A stretch of 16,818 nucleotides of DNA. It comes from JBBSMX01 sp038232935. Its GTDB lineage: Bacteria > Bacteroidota > Rhodothermia > Rhodothermales > JANQRZ01. Location of the stretch: positions 1-16,818 of the forward strand of contig JBBSMX010000090.1 of the NCBI GenBank assembly GCA_038232935.1, in the 5' to 3' direction. The translations under genes were made by a program, and so were the position numbers. Under the pieces are notes generated by a model. It was not told the origin of the DNA, searched no databases, and saw only the letters and a program-made list of their open reading frames with translations. Positions 7,347-13,999 of the stretch are shown here, one piece after another. Positions within the stretch are counted from its first letter, which is position 1, and each line of letters opens with the position of its first letter.

Positions 7347-8642
7347 ATGCGCCTGCTCGCCGCCTGCTTCGTTGCCCTCAGCCTCGCCGGGTGCGCCCCA
7401 CACTCCGCGACCGTTGCCCCGCCCGCCTCGCCGGATCGCGCAGCCTATCCCGAGGGCAGCGGCGGCGTGAACGCGCCCGAACAGCAAGACAAGCCGTACG
7501 TCGTGCTCGTCTCGTTCGACGGGTTCCGGTACGACTACCTCGACCGCTACCCGACGCCGAACTTCGACCGGGTGGCGGACTCCGGCGTCCGCGCCGACGG
7601 GCTGATCCCCGGGTTTCCTACACTCACGTTCCCCAACCACTACAGCATCGCCACCGGGATGTATCCCGGCCACCACGGGCTGGTCGGGAATACGATCTAC
7701 GATCCAGATTTCGACGCGACGTATTCGCTGGGGGACCGCGACGCGGTGAGCGACGGGCGGTGGTATGGAGGGGAGCCGATCTGGGTAACGGCGGAGGCTC
7801 AGGGGATGGTGACGGCGTCGTACTTCTGGGTCGGCAGCGAAGCGCCGGTCTCGGGTGTGCAGCCGACGACGTGGAAGGCGTACGACGGCCGTGTGCCCTA
7901 CGCAGCACGGGTGGACTCGGCGCTCGCGTGGCTCTCGCTCCCGGAGGCACAGCGTCCGCATCTCGTCACGCTCTATTTCTCGGCCGTGGACCACGCCGGG
8001 CACGAGCACGGGCCGGACAGCCCCGCCGTCGCCGAGGCCGTCGCCCGCGTGGACTCTACGCTCGGCCGCCTCCTCGACGGGATCGGACGGCTGCCCATCG
8101 CCAACCGCACGAACATCGTGCTCGTCTCCGACCACGGGATGGCGCAGCCCGACACGGCGCAGGTCGTAGTCGTGACGGACTACGTGGGGCTCCCCGACGA
8201 CGTGCAGGCGCTCACCGCCGGCCCCGAACTCATGCTCTGGCTCGACGAAACGGCGGCTGACTCGCTCGATACGCTCCTCGACGCGTCGCTCCCGCCGACG
8301 GTCCGCTCGTACACCCGCGACGAGTTGCCCGAGCGCTGGCGCTTCGGCACGAATCCGCGTACGCCGCCGCTCATCCTCGTCGCCGAGCGGCCGGTGCTCG
8401 TAGGGCTGCCGCGCCATTTCGAGCGCCCGTGGGGTGGCGTCCACGGCTACGCCCCGGAAGACTCGACGATGCAGGGCATCTTCCTCGCCGCCGGCCCCGA
8501 CATCGAACCGGCAGGTCGCATCGCCGCGTTCGAGAACGTGAACGTGTACCCGTTCCTCGCGGCCCTGCTCGGCCTGCGCCCGAACCCGGACATCGATGGG
8601 AGAGCGGCTGTGCTGGCTCCCCTCCTCCGCGATCTCCGGTAG
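7347..8642 (+). CDS. Lipoprotein nucleotide pyrophosphatase/phosphodiesterase (NPP-like, alkaline-phosphatase superfamily)
   Basis: Predicted two-zinc phosphodiesterase/pyrophosphatase outside the cytoplasm, 431 aa. The N-terminus MRLLAACFVALSLAGC is a lipoprotein signal with lipidated C16, followed by a Pro/Ala-rich linker to ~48. The catalytic core begins YVVLVSFDGFRYDYL. By comparison with NPP enzymes the metal ligands and nucleophile all appear present: D58, T94 (nucleophile, in TLTFPNHYS), D215 and H219 (VDHAGHEHGP), D262-H263 (SDHGM) and H366 (GVHGYAP). Substrate (nucleotides, phospholipid head groups or other diesters) cannot be read from sequence. No Shine-Dalgarno precedes the ATG. 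It converges with the next gene, only 5 bp separating their stop codons. Single gene, probably with its own promoter. Confidence 0.93.
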   Translation: MRLLAACFVALSLAGCAPHSATVAPPASPDRAAYPEGSGGVNAPEQQDKPYVVLVSFDGFRYDYLDRYPTPNFDRVADSGVRADGLIPGFPTLTFPNHYSIATGMYPGHHGLVGNTIYDPDFDATYSLGDRDAVSDGRWYGGEPIWVTAEAQGMVTASYFWVGSEAPVSGVQPTTWKAYDGRVPYAARVDSALAWLSLPEAQRPHLVTLYFSAVDHAGHEHGPDSPAVAEAVARVDSTLGRLLDGIGRLPIANRTNIVLVSDHGMAQPDTAQVVVVTDYVGLPDDVQALTAGPELMLWLDETAADSLDTLLDASLPPTVRSYTRDELPERWRFGTNPRTPPLILVAERPVLVGLPRHFERPWGGVHGYAPEDSTMQGIFLAAGPDIEPAGRIAAFENVNVYPFLAALLGLRPNPDIDGRAAVLAPLLRDLR

Positions 8643-8647
8643 CGGGG

Positions 8648-9043
8648 CTACAAACCCAGGGCCATCAGCACGCCCATCACCACCAGCACCACGACCGCCA
8701 CGGCGACCACGATGAAGGCGCGCGGGTTGTTCGCGGTGTCTGTTTGCGCTTCCACCTGTTCTTTCGCCTCCTTCAGCCCCAGCCCCGTTCGCTCGCGCAG
8801 CAGCTTGATCGCCTCGAGCTTCTGTCCGGAGCGGGCGAGCGCCAGCACGTCCTCCGGCAGGCCCGGCGTGTCGAGGTCGGGGCGCTCGGCGGGACGCGGC
8901 TGCCCCGCTGCCTCCGCGCTCAGCCGTTCGACCTGCTCCCTCGCTTCCGCGAGTCCGATCCCGGTCGCCTCTCGTAGCTGCTTGATCGCTTCGATCTTTC
9001 GACCCTGCTCGATCAGTTCGGCGATGCGCTGGTAGTCGTTCAT
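8648..9043 (-). CDS. Tail-anchored protein with two ribosomal L7/L12 C-domain-like repeats
   Basis: 131 aa. Residues 14-40 (GRKIEAIKQLREATGIGLAE...) and 73-99 (GQKLEAIKLLRERTGLGLKE...) are two copies of the helix-turn-helix that in ribosomal L7/L12 (KIxVIKxVRExTGLGLKEAKxLVE) contacts translation factors. A Pro-rich linker separates them. Residues 109-131 are a single hydrophobic segment at the very C-terminus (AFIVVAVAVVVLVVMGVL), giving a tail anchor with the repeats in the cytoplasm. It lacks the L7/L12 N-terminal dimerisation domain and is not the ribosomal stalk protein. Proteins with isolated L7/L12-like repeats exist as hypotheticals in other phyla; no function is known to me. The DinB-like gene lies 27 bp upstream on the same strand, so they may form a two-gene unit. 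Confidence 0.8.
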   Translation of the reverse strand: MNDYQRIAELIEQGRKIEAIKQLREATGIGLAEAREQVERLSAEAAGQPRPAERPDLDTPGLPEDVLALARSGQKLEAIKLLRERTGLGLKEAKEQVEAQTDTANNPRAFIVVAVAVVVLVVMGVLMALGL

Positions 9044-9070
9044 AACAGCGGAGGTTGGGGTGATGGAAGC

Positions 9071-9607
9071 TTACGACGGGCCTTCCCAGCCCTCGCGCTC
9101 GCGCAGTCCGGTGATGTGGGCGACGTGGTGCCGGCCGTGCCACGCGTACATCCCCACGGTCCAGTCCAGCGCCAGCGTCCGTTCGTGCTCCGGGTGGACG
9201 TAAGTCCGCGCGAGGGCGTCCCGATCCAGCGACCGCAGCAGCCGGGTCCACCGCGCGTGCAACGCCTCGACGAGGGCGAGCCCGTGCTCCACGGGTAGGT
9301 CGTAATCCGCTAGCTCTGCCCAGCGGGCCTCCGCGTAGGGCTTGATCGTCGGTGTGTCTTCGGTGAGCGCGAGCTTGAACCGCGCCAGGGCGTTGAGGTG
9401 GCTGTCGCTGATGTGGTGGACCACCTGCCGCACGGTCCACCCACCCGCCCGGTACGGCGTGTCGAGCTCGGCGTCGCTCAGCCCGTCGACAGCGGTGCGG
9501 AGCCGGGCCGGCAGTGCTTCGATAGCACCGATCCAGCCGGCGAGGTCAGTCTGGGTGATGGGGCCGTCGTGCTCGTAGCGGCCGACGGGGTAGCGGAGGT
9601 CGTCCAT
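9071..9607 (-). CDS. DinB-superfamily metalloprotein, YfiT/BstA-like putative metal-dependent hydrolase or thiol S-transferase
   Basis: 178-aa four-helix-bundle protein. It matches the Bacillus YfiT/bacillithiol-transferase group in length and motifs: YPVGRY near the start, GGWTVRQVVHHISDSHLNALARFKLALTED at 55-84, and WHGRHHVAHI at 156-165. The three metal ligands are expected at H64 (or H65), H160 and H164, all present. Family members transfer a low-molecular-weight thiol to electrophiles or act as metal-dependent hydrolases; which applies here is unknown. The start codon is placed at MDDLRYPVGRY, where the family similarity begins. It lies upstream of the tail-anchored gene and is divergent from the DUF3179 gene across 156 bp. 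Confidence 0.88.
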   Translation of the reverse strand: MDDLRYPVGRYEHDGPITQTDLAGWIGAIEALPARLRTAVDGLSDAELDTPYRAGGWTVRQVVHHISDSHLNALARFKLALTEDTPTIKPYAEARWAELADYDLPVEHGLALVEALHARWTRLLRSLDRDALARTYVHPEHERTLALDWTVGMYAWHGRHHVAHITGLREREGWEGPS

Positions 9608-9684
9608 ATAAACATGGCTAGGCAGACGTAGTAGACCGGCATAGTACGTTCCAGTGATCGTTCCCGCAACGACGGGATAGTGGG

Positions 9685-9707
9685 GTGACCGCTCACGTTA
9701 CGGTCAC
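9685..9707. promoter_or_regulatory. Inverted repeat in the divergent DinB-like / DUF3179 intergenic region
   Basis: GTGACCG (9685-9691) and CGGTCAC (9701-9707) are exact inverted copies with a 9-nt spacer, about midway between the two divergent start codons. Centre-to-centre spacing is 16 bp, which would suit a dimeric regulator. A shorter CCCG/CGGG pair lies beside it at 9663-9676. No regulator is known. Confidence 0.35.
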
Positions 9708-9763
9708 ATCTCATCAGTGAAGGATCCCTGCCGGATGTAAGGAAGTGCGGAGGGGGTGCGTTT

Positions 9764-10966
9764 GTGGCTACGTCCCCTTATCCCTGTCCGCCGATGCCTG
9801 CCCTCCATAGTTATCTGCTGCCTCTGATGCTCCTTGCCGCCGTGCCGCTGGCCTGTGCCCAGCCGAAACCGGCGGACTGCCTCCCGGCGAACGCCGCGTT
9901 CGGTGCGGCGGGGTGGAAGACCGACTTCTGCACGCACAGCGTTCCCCTCGATGAGATCCGCTCGGGTGGCCCGCCCCGCGACGGCATCCCCCCGCTCGAC
10001 GCGCCCCAATTCGTCGCGTTCGCCGAGGCCGATGCGTGGCTCGAAGACGAGGAGCCCGTCATCGCCCTCACCCTCGACGGGGAAGCGCGGGCCTACCCGA
10101 TCCAGGTGCTCATCTGGCACGAGATTGTCAACGACGAGGTCGGCGGGACGCCTGTCGCGGTGACGTACTGCCCGCTGTGCAACGCCGCCGTCGCCTTCGT
10201 CCGGCCGGAGGTCGAGGGGGAGACGCTGACGTTCGGGACATCGGGCAACCTCCGCCGCAGCGACCTCGTGATGTGGGACCGCCAGACGGAGAGCTGGTGG
10301 CAGCAGTTCACCGGGGAGGCCATCGTGGGCCGGCTCACGGGGACGCAGCTCGCGCTCCTGCCCGCGCCTATCGTCTCGTGGCAGGCCTTCCGCGCGCGGC
10401 ACCCCGAGGGCCTCGTGCTCTCGCGCGAGACGGGCTTCGACCGCGCCTACGGGCGGAACCCGTACGTCGGCTACGACGATGTGAGCCAGAGCCCCTTCCT
10501 CTATGACGGCCCGCTCGACGGCCGCCTCCGCCCGATGGACCGGGTCGTGGGCGTCGAACTCGGCGGCACCGCCCGCGCGTACGCCTTCGATGCTCTCCGC
10601 GCCGAGCGCGTGGTCAACGACGAACTCGGCGGCATATCGCTGGCGGTGTTGTGGGCACCGGGCACGGCCTCGGCGCTCGACCGGGCCGTCATCACCGAGG
10701 GGCGCGATGTGGGGGCCGCCGGGGTCTTCCGCCGCGCGCTCGGCGGTCGTACCCTCACGCTGGAGGCTGCCGCCGACGGTCGCTTCCGCGACGCCGAGAC
10801 GGGAAGCACATGGACCGCGCTGGGCAAGGCGGTGGACGGACCGCTCCGCGGGGAAACACTCGAAGCCGTCGCGCACCACGCGGTGTTCTGGTTCGTGTGG
10901 GCGGCGTTCCAACCGAAGGGGACCCTTTACGGAGCCCCTTCGGACTCGACGCAGACGGGGCGCTGA
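9764..10966 (+). CDS. Exported DUF3179 domain-containing protein
   Basis: 400 aa from GTG 9764, which has a strong GGAGGGGG at 9749-9756; an in-frame ATG at 9794 is an alternative giving 390 aa and a shorter signal. A hydrophobic stretch (SYLLPLMLLAAVPLACA) ending in ACA-QP indicates a signal peptide; the P-L-A-C at the end is a poor lipobox. The mature part shows the DUF3179 hallmarks: PVIALTLDGEARAYPIQVLIWHEIVND, then PVAVTYCPLCNAAVAF, FGTSGNLRRSDLVMWDRQTESWWQQFTGEAIVG, and a second related half beginning VVGVELGGTARAYAFDALR. The CPLC pair recalls redox or metal sites, but the biochemical role of DUF3179 is not established. No cotranscribed neighbour is evident. Confidence 0.9.
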   Translation: MATSPYPCPPMPALHSYLLPLMLLAAVPLACAQPKPADCLPANAAFGAAGWKTDFCTHSVPLDEIRSGGPPRDGIPPLDAPQFVAFAEADAWLEDEEPVIALTLDGEARAYPIQVLIWHEIVNDEVGGTPVAVTYCPLCNAAVAFVRPEVEGETLTFGTSGNLRRSDLVMWDRQTESWWQQFTGEAIVGRLTGTQLALLPAPIVSWQAFRARHPEGLVLSRETGFDRAYGRNPYVGYDDVSQSPFLYDGPLDGRLRPMDRVVGVELGGTARAYAFDALRAERVVNDELGGISLAVLWAPGTASALDRAVITEGRDVGAAGVFRRALGGRTLTLEAAADGRFRDAETGSTWTALGKAVDGPLRGETLEAVAHHAVFWFVWAAFQPKGTLYGAPSDSTQTGR

Positions 10967-11203
10967 GTAGGGCTCGTCCGGCCGTCCTTACAACCTTGGA
11001 CGCGGCGCTCGACGGCGGCAACTTCTTTCCGCCTAGCACGCTCGGAGCGTGTCCACTCGCCGGGTGGGCTGGGCGGCACCGTCCATCGCGGAGAGGGAGG
11101 CTGCGTCTCCGAATCCTGTAGCCATGCAACCCAACCTCCGACAGAGCAGAGCGTCGGAGAAGACGGGGCTTCGACCGTATCTTCACGGGACAGCTCCCCC
11201 TTT
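10967..11203. other. Intergenic region before the accessory island
   Basis: 237 bp without a credible gene. Three small hairpins can be read: CACGCT/AGCGTG at 11037-11051, CGGAGA/TCTCCG near 11089-11111 and CTCCGAC/GTCGGAG near 11137-11160, none followed by a T run. CCGTATCTTC near 11175-11184, about 25 bp before the next ATG, resembles other -7-like elements in this window. Confidence 0.45.
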
Positions 11204-12060
11204 ATGACCCCGTCCCCTGCATACAGGCTTCGCCCTCAACTCCCCCCGTGTGCGGAGGCGTTCGGCCGGCGCTTTCTCGAAGACGTCCACGCCTATCGGC
11301 GACGCTCCGACCGTCTCCTTCCCCTCCTGCGGGCGCGGCAGTCGGACCCGTTCCTGAGCACCCTGGACGGTCCCGACCTCCTCGCGCTCCGCCTCTTCCT
11401 CGAAGACCTCGCCCGTCTCGGGTGGGCCTTCGACGCCGACGGCGGCGACCTCGTAGCGTTCCCCCCAGACGCCGCGCCCTCCGCCGGCGTCGAGCAGCAC
11501 GAGGTGAAGGCCCGGCTTCGCGCGGCTCTCGTCGAGGCCCGCAACGAGCAGCTCTGCGAGCCGTCCGTCCGCGACTTCCTCGCCGAGATGGAGCGGACCC
11601 GCCGTTGGGGCAGCGTCCGCCGCAGCGTGCTCGACCTGTTCGCCTCGCCGCAGGCCCTCGCCGCCGACCTGGCCCACCGCCTCGCCTCGCCCGAGGACAC
11701 TCGCCGAACTCTACGTCGAGGACTTCCTCGAAGATGGCACGCTCGCGCCGGACGACTTCGCATCACCCACCGACGACACGCTCTATCGGCTGGCCGAGGC
11801 CGCCGACGAGGCCGGGCGCGCCAGCATCGGACCCGGCAGCGACGAGTCCGACCTCGAAGCCGCCGCCCGCTCCAACCGCTACCGCCGTAAGCGGGCCGTC
11901 GCGCTCCGCTCGATCCTCGCGGCCCGACGCACCTTCTCTCGCGCCGATGGCGACACGCCGGAAGAGCGGGGCCGCGCGCTCCTCGCCTCGCCCGAGGGAC
12001 GGACCTTGCCCCACCGCCAACTAGCCGTTGACCGCCCGCCCGCTTTCCGACTCGCCACCG
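11204..12060 (+). pseudogene. Frameshifted and 3'-truncated gene; possibly the N-terminal half of a long DUF4338 (DruA-like) protein
   Basis: Starts MTPSPAYRLRPQLPP and stays in one frame for 165 codons (through E-D at 11693-11698). Protein-like sequence then continues in the next frame as LAELYVEDFLEDGTLAPDDF up to about 12005, where it loses character. Removing the single A at 11699 restores one frame, so a 1-base insertion is the simplest cause. The restored frame runs on to a TGA at 12087-12089 inside the HNH gene. Visible features are a Leu-rich segment with DPFLSTLDGPDLLALRLFLEDLARLGW and a basic helix SNRYRRKRAVALRSIL. The overall look, from memory, recalls the N-terminal region of long DUF4338/Druantia DruA-like proteins, but no catalytic domain is left to test this. 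It is the first gene of the ssrA-proximal accessory region. The family call is weak; the disruption is clear. Confidence 0.6.
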
Positions 12061-12918
12061 ATGCACCTGCTCTATTACTGGCGGCCTGACAACCACCGGC
12101 GCGATCTCGACTACGGCGCAGGCTTCCACCTGAACCAGAAGAACGAGCTGCTCCACGAGGTTGGGCTCGGGCAGAGCGTGTGGGCGTTCACCCGGAACCG
12201 CGCCGGGCGCTATGTTCTCGCGGCAGAACTCGTCATCAAAGCGAAGACCTACAACTCGATCCGCTTCCGTTACGGCCCGTACCGCGTCTGGGGCAGTCTA
12301 GACCACTCGCGCTACTTCGAGACGGAGCACCAACCGAGCGTCGAGCAGGTTATCCGCAGTCTCTCGGTGACAACGAACGCGCGCCTGCTCGGGCAGTCGT
12401 TTCAGGGACTCGCCGCCGTGAAGCCCCTGGCGGACGAGGACCACGAGGTTTTGTCGGTTGCCTCGGAAGGATTGGCGGAGGAGCCGCGCGCCCGTATTCT
12501 TCCCGAAGAACGGCTCGAAGCGGCGGTGCTGCTGGACGACCGCGAAGCTGTCGAGGAGCTGATCCGGGAGGAGAAGCCGGGCGTGGCCGAAGCGCGGCAG
12601 GCGTATCTCTACGAGGCCGCACCAACGCGCAACCGCCAGCTCGCGCAGGAGCTGCAAAAGCTCTACGCCGGGCGCTGTCAGCTTTGCCTCTGGGACCCGC
12701 ACGACGCCTACGGCTACGCACTCTGCCACGCGCACCACATCCACTGGCTCAGCCGAGGCGGGGAGGACGAGTTGGAAAACCTGATGCTCATCTGCCCGAA
12801 CCACCACACGGCGATCCACCGGACGGACACCCCGTTCGATTTTCGTTCCGGCATGTACCCCTTTCCGTTCGCGCCCGAGGCGGTTCAGATCAACGAACAT
12901 TTGCCGCTGTGGGGCTAG
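12061..12918 (+). CDS. HNH endonuclease with an uncharacterised N-terminal domain
   Basis: 285 aa, intact. The C-terminal part (~190-255) is a zinc-bound HNH nuclease: C206 and C209 (CQLC), then CHAHHIHWLSRGGEDELENLMLICPNHH with H225/H226, N240, C245, H248/H249 and H253, giving the expected ligand Cys pairs, general-base His and Asn. Residues 1-~115 (LYYWRPDNHRRDLDYGAGFHLNQKN, QSVWAFTRN, YVLAAELVIKAKT, FRYGPYRVWG) form a separate beta-rich domain reminiscent of PUA/EVE-type readers found in modification-dependent restriction enzymes; that is inference. A longer TTG start at 12028 is possible, but ATG 12061 begins the conserved sequence. It is the only undamaged gene in the island and lies between two broken genes. 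Its stop codon is inside one arm of a 9-bp inverted repeat. Confidence 0.85.
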   Translation: MHLLYYWRPDNHRRDLDYGAGFHLNQKNELLHEVGLGQSVWAFTRNRAGRYVLAAELVIKAKTYNSIRFRYGPYRVWGSLDHSRYFETEHQPSVEQVIRSLSVTTNARLLGQSFQGLAAVKPLADEDHEVLSVASEGLAEEPRARILPEERLEAAVLLDDREAVEELIREEKPGVAEARQAYLYEAAPTRNRQLAQELQKLYAGRCQLCLWDPHDAYGYALCHAHHIHWLSRGGEDELENLMLICPNHHTAIHRTDTPFDFRSGMYPFPFAPEAVQINEHLPLWG

Positions 12919-12965
12919 GTTGCTGCTCGTCTGTCTCGGGTCCTGCACTCGTGCGAAACCTAGCC
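12913..12965. repeat. 9-bp inverted repeat spanning the HNH stop codon and the FtsK-fragment junction
   Basis: GGCTAGGTT (12913-12921) is exactly repeated in reverse complement as AACCTAGCC (12957-12965), separated by 35 nt. The left arm contains the HNH stop TAG; FtsK-like coding sequence starts at the right arm. It could be a terminator hairpin (no T run follows) or a rearrangement scar. Confidence 0.6.
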
Positions 12966-13270
12966 TCCTTGTCTACCTCGCCGAGCGCGCCCGGAGCGTC
13001 GGCATCCACCTCGTCATCGCCACGCAGCGCCCCACCTCCGACATCATCAACGGAACAATCAAGGCCAACCTCCCCGGCCGCGTGAGCTTCCGCCTCGGCT
13101 CCGGCGTGGACAGCCGGACCATCCTCGATGAAGGCGGGGCCGAGCACCTTTTCGGTCGCGGCGACATGCTCCTTAAACAGAGCGACCGGACCGCCCGCCT
13201 CCAGGGCTTCTTCCTCGACGAGTCCGACCTCCGCACGCTCGTCCGCTCCGTCTCATCCCAGGAGGGCTAA
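12962..13270 (+). pseudogene. 5'-deleted FtsK/SpoIIIE-type DNA translocase fragment
   Basis: About 102 codons matching only the C-terminal part of an FtsK/SpoIIIE motor: AERARSVGIHLVIATQRPTSDIINGTIKANLPGRVSFRLGSGVDSRTILDEGGAEHLFGRGDMLL. This includes the ATQRP sensor region and the SRTILD...GRGDML block. The Walker A and B part, N-terminal membrane region and any gamma (DNA-reading) domain are missing; no start codon fits. The frame upstream of about 12962 (to 12920) does not resemble the family. It ends with a natural TAA 13 bp before the next fragment. The retained variant tail (QSDRTARLQGFFLDESDLRTLV) fits mobile-element or defence-associated FtsK/HerA-like ATPases as well as chromosomal FtsK; I cannot decide. 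Non-functional as an ATPase. Confidence 0.85.
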
Positions 13271-13283
13271 TCCCGCGCGTTCC

Positions 13284-13469
13284 GTGCCTGAAGCCGTCAC
13301 CGAGATCACCGTCTTCGTCGCCTCCTCCGGCGACGTGGTGCAGGAGCGGAAGGCACCCGATGCGGTGGCGGAGATCAACTCTATGATCAGGTCGTCCCCG
13401 CGCAGCTTCCCGGATCGGGTCGGCGAGCGCAGCGCTCCTCGGCGGAGGGTGGGGGAGAGGCACCCTTAG
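13284..13469 (+). pseudogene. 5' remnant of a DUF4062/TIR-like effector gene
   Basis: From a GTG 13 bp after the FtsK-fragment stop, ~35 codons read VPEAVTEITVFVASSGDVVQ, continuing ERKAPDAVAEINSMI. This pattern (beta strand VFVASSGDV, then an ERxA helix) is the start of DUF4062/TIR-like domains found at the N-termini of STAND-type and other defence proteins. After about 13388 the frame becomes Arg/Pro-rich, without protein character, and stops at 13467-13469. The rest of the gene is missing up to the tmRNA terminator. The spacing suggests it was once in an operon with the FtsK-like gene. The family call rests on a short segment and is tentative; truncation is likely. Confidence 0.5.
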
Positions 13470-13500
13470 AAGGAAAACGGATCCTGTTTCCGGCAGCGCT

Positions 13501-13547
13501 GAAAACAGAAGCGCCCCGCCTCAGTTGTACTGACTGAAGCGGGGCGC
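13501..13547 (-). terminator. Intrinsic terminator of tmRNA
   Basis: On the minus strand a 9-bp GC stem (13539-13547 with 13511-13519) is extended inside by TCAGT/ACTGA (13521-13525 with 13533-13537) and followed by TTCTGTTTTC. It starts 8 bp beyond the mature tmRNA 3' end. Confidence 0.9.
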
Positions 13548-13554
13548 GCCGTAG

Positions 13555-13922
13555 TGGAGATGCCGGGAGTCGAACCCGGGTCCGAAACGAACTACAGTCC
13601 AGGCGTCTACATGTGTAGCCGCTCGATTGGTTCTTTGCTGGTCTGGCATGCCCGAACGGCATAGCGCCAAGCCAGCGCAGGCTGATTAGGTTTCGCTGCT
13701 ACGGCTCAGCCGGAGCCTTCGCAGCTAGCTTATCTAAGTCGATGCCTCAGGAAGGTCCAATAAGCGAGCCCTTCAAGAGACAGCTAGCGGGCTTTACGCC
13801 GCCAGCGCGTACGAGTAATCGTTCGCAGTTGTTGGTTTTCTCAGCGTGGGTTGCGGGCGTACTGAGAACCACCCGACACGCAGCCTGCCGCACGATCGCT
13901 CCGTCGAATCCAAAACATCCCC
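13555..13922 (-). ncRNA. ssrA: Transfer-messenger RNA (tmRNA, ssrA)
   Basis: 368-nt RNA that rescues stalled ribosomes by acting as alanyl-tRNA and then as a short mRNA. The 5' end GGGGATG (13922-13916) pairs with CATCTCC at the 3' end (13562-13556); the discriminator A is at 13555. The 3' T-arm with the loop TTCGACT and a CCGGG/CCCGG stem is clear. The genomic sequence continues CTA after the discriminator, so CCA is not encoded and must be added by the CCA enzyme. The tag frame lies at 13794-13826 with resume codon GCG and encodes ANDYSYALAA, ending TAA; the ALAA end is the standard degradation signal. Several GC pseudoknot-forming segments follow the tag frame. A strong terminator sits just downstream. 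The gene borders the degraded island, and ssrA 3' ends are well-known integration sites. Confidence 0.95.
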
Positions 13923-13973
13923 AATATCTGAAAGAACGTTCGCTGAGGAAGGGTTCTATCCTTTCCCCAAGCG

Positions 13974-13989
13974 AGGGTTTCTAAACCCT
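13974..13989 (-). terminator. Possible hairpin terminator after the small lipoprotein gene
   Basis: Perfect palindrome AGGGTTT-CT-AAACCCT located 10 bp beyond the lipoprotein stop codon and about 50 bp before the tmRNA 5' end. No T run follows, so it may instead be part of the tmRNA promoter region. Confidence 0.35.
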
Positions 13990-13999
13990 GCCTCCGAAT

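Noticed and set aside
7215..9440. Minus-strand 741-codon open frame across the phosphodiesterase and DinB-like genes
   Set aside because: It overlaps three well-supported genes and has low-complexity Arg/Gly/Asp composition.
13400..13470. Palindrome GAGCGCAGCGCTC and G-rich stretch, considered as an att site or REP element
   Set aside because: No match to the tmRNA 3' end and no second copy in the window.
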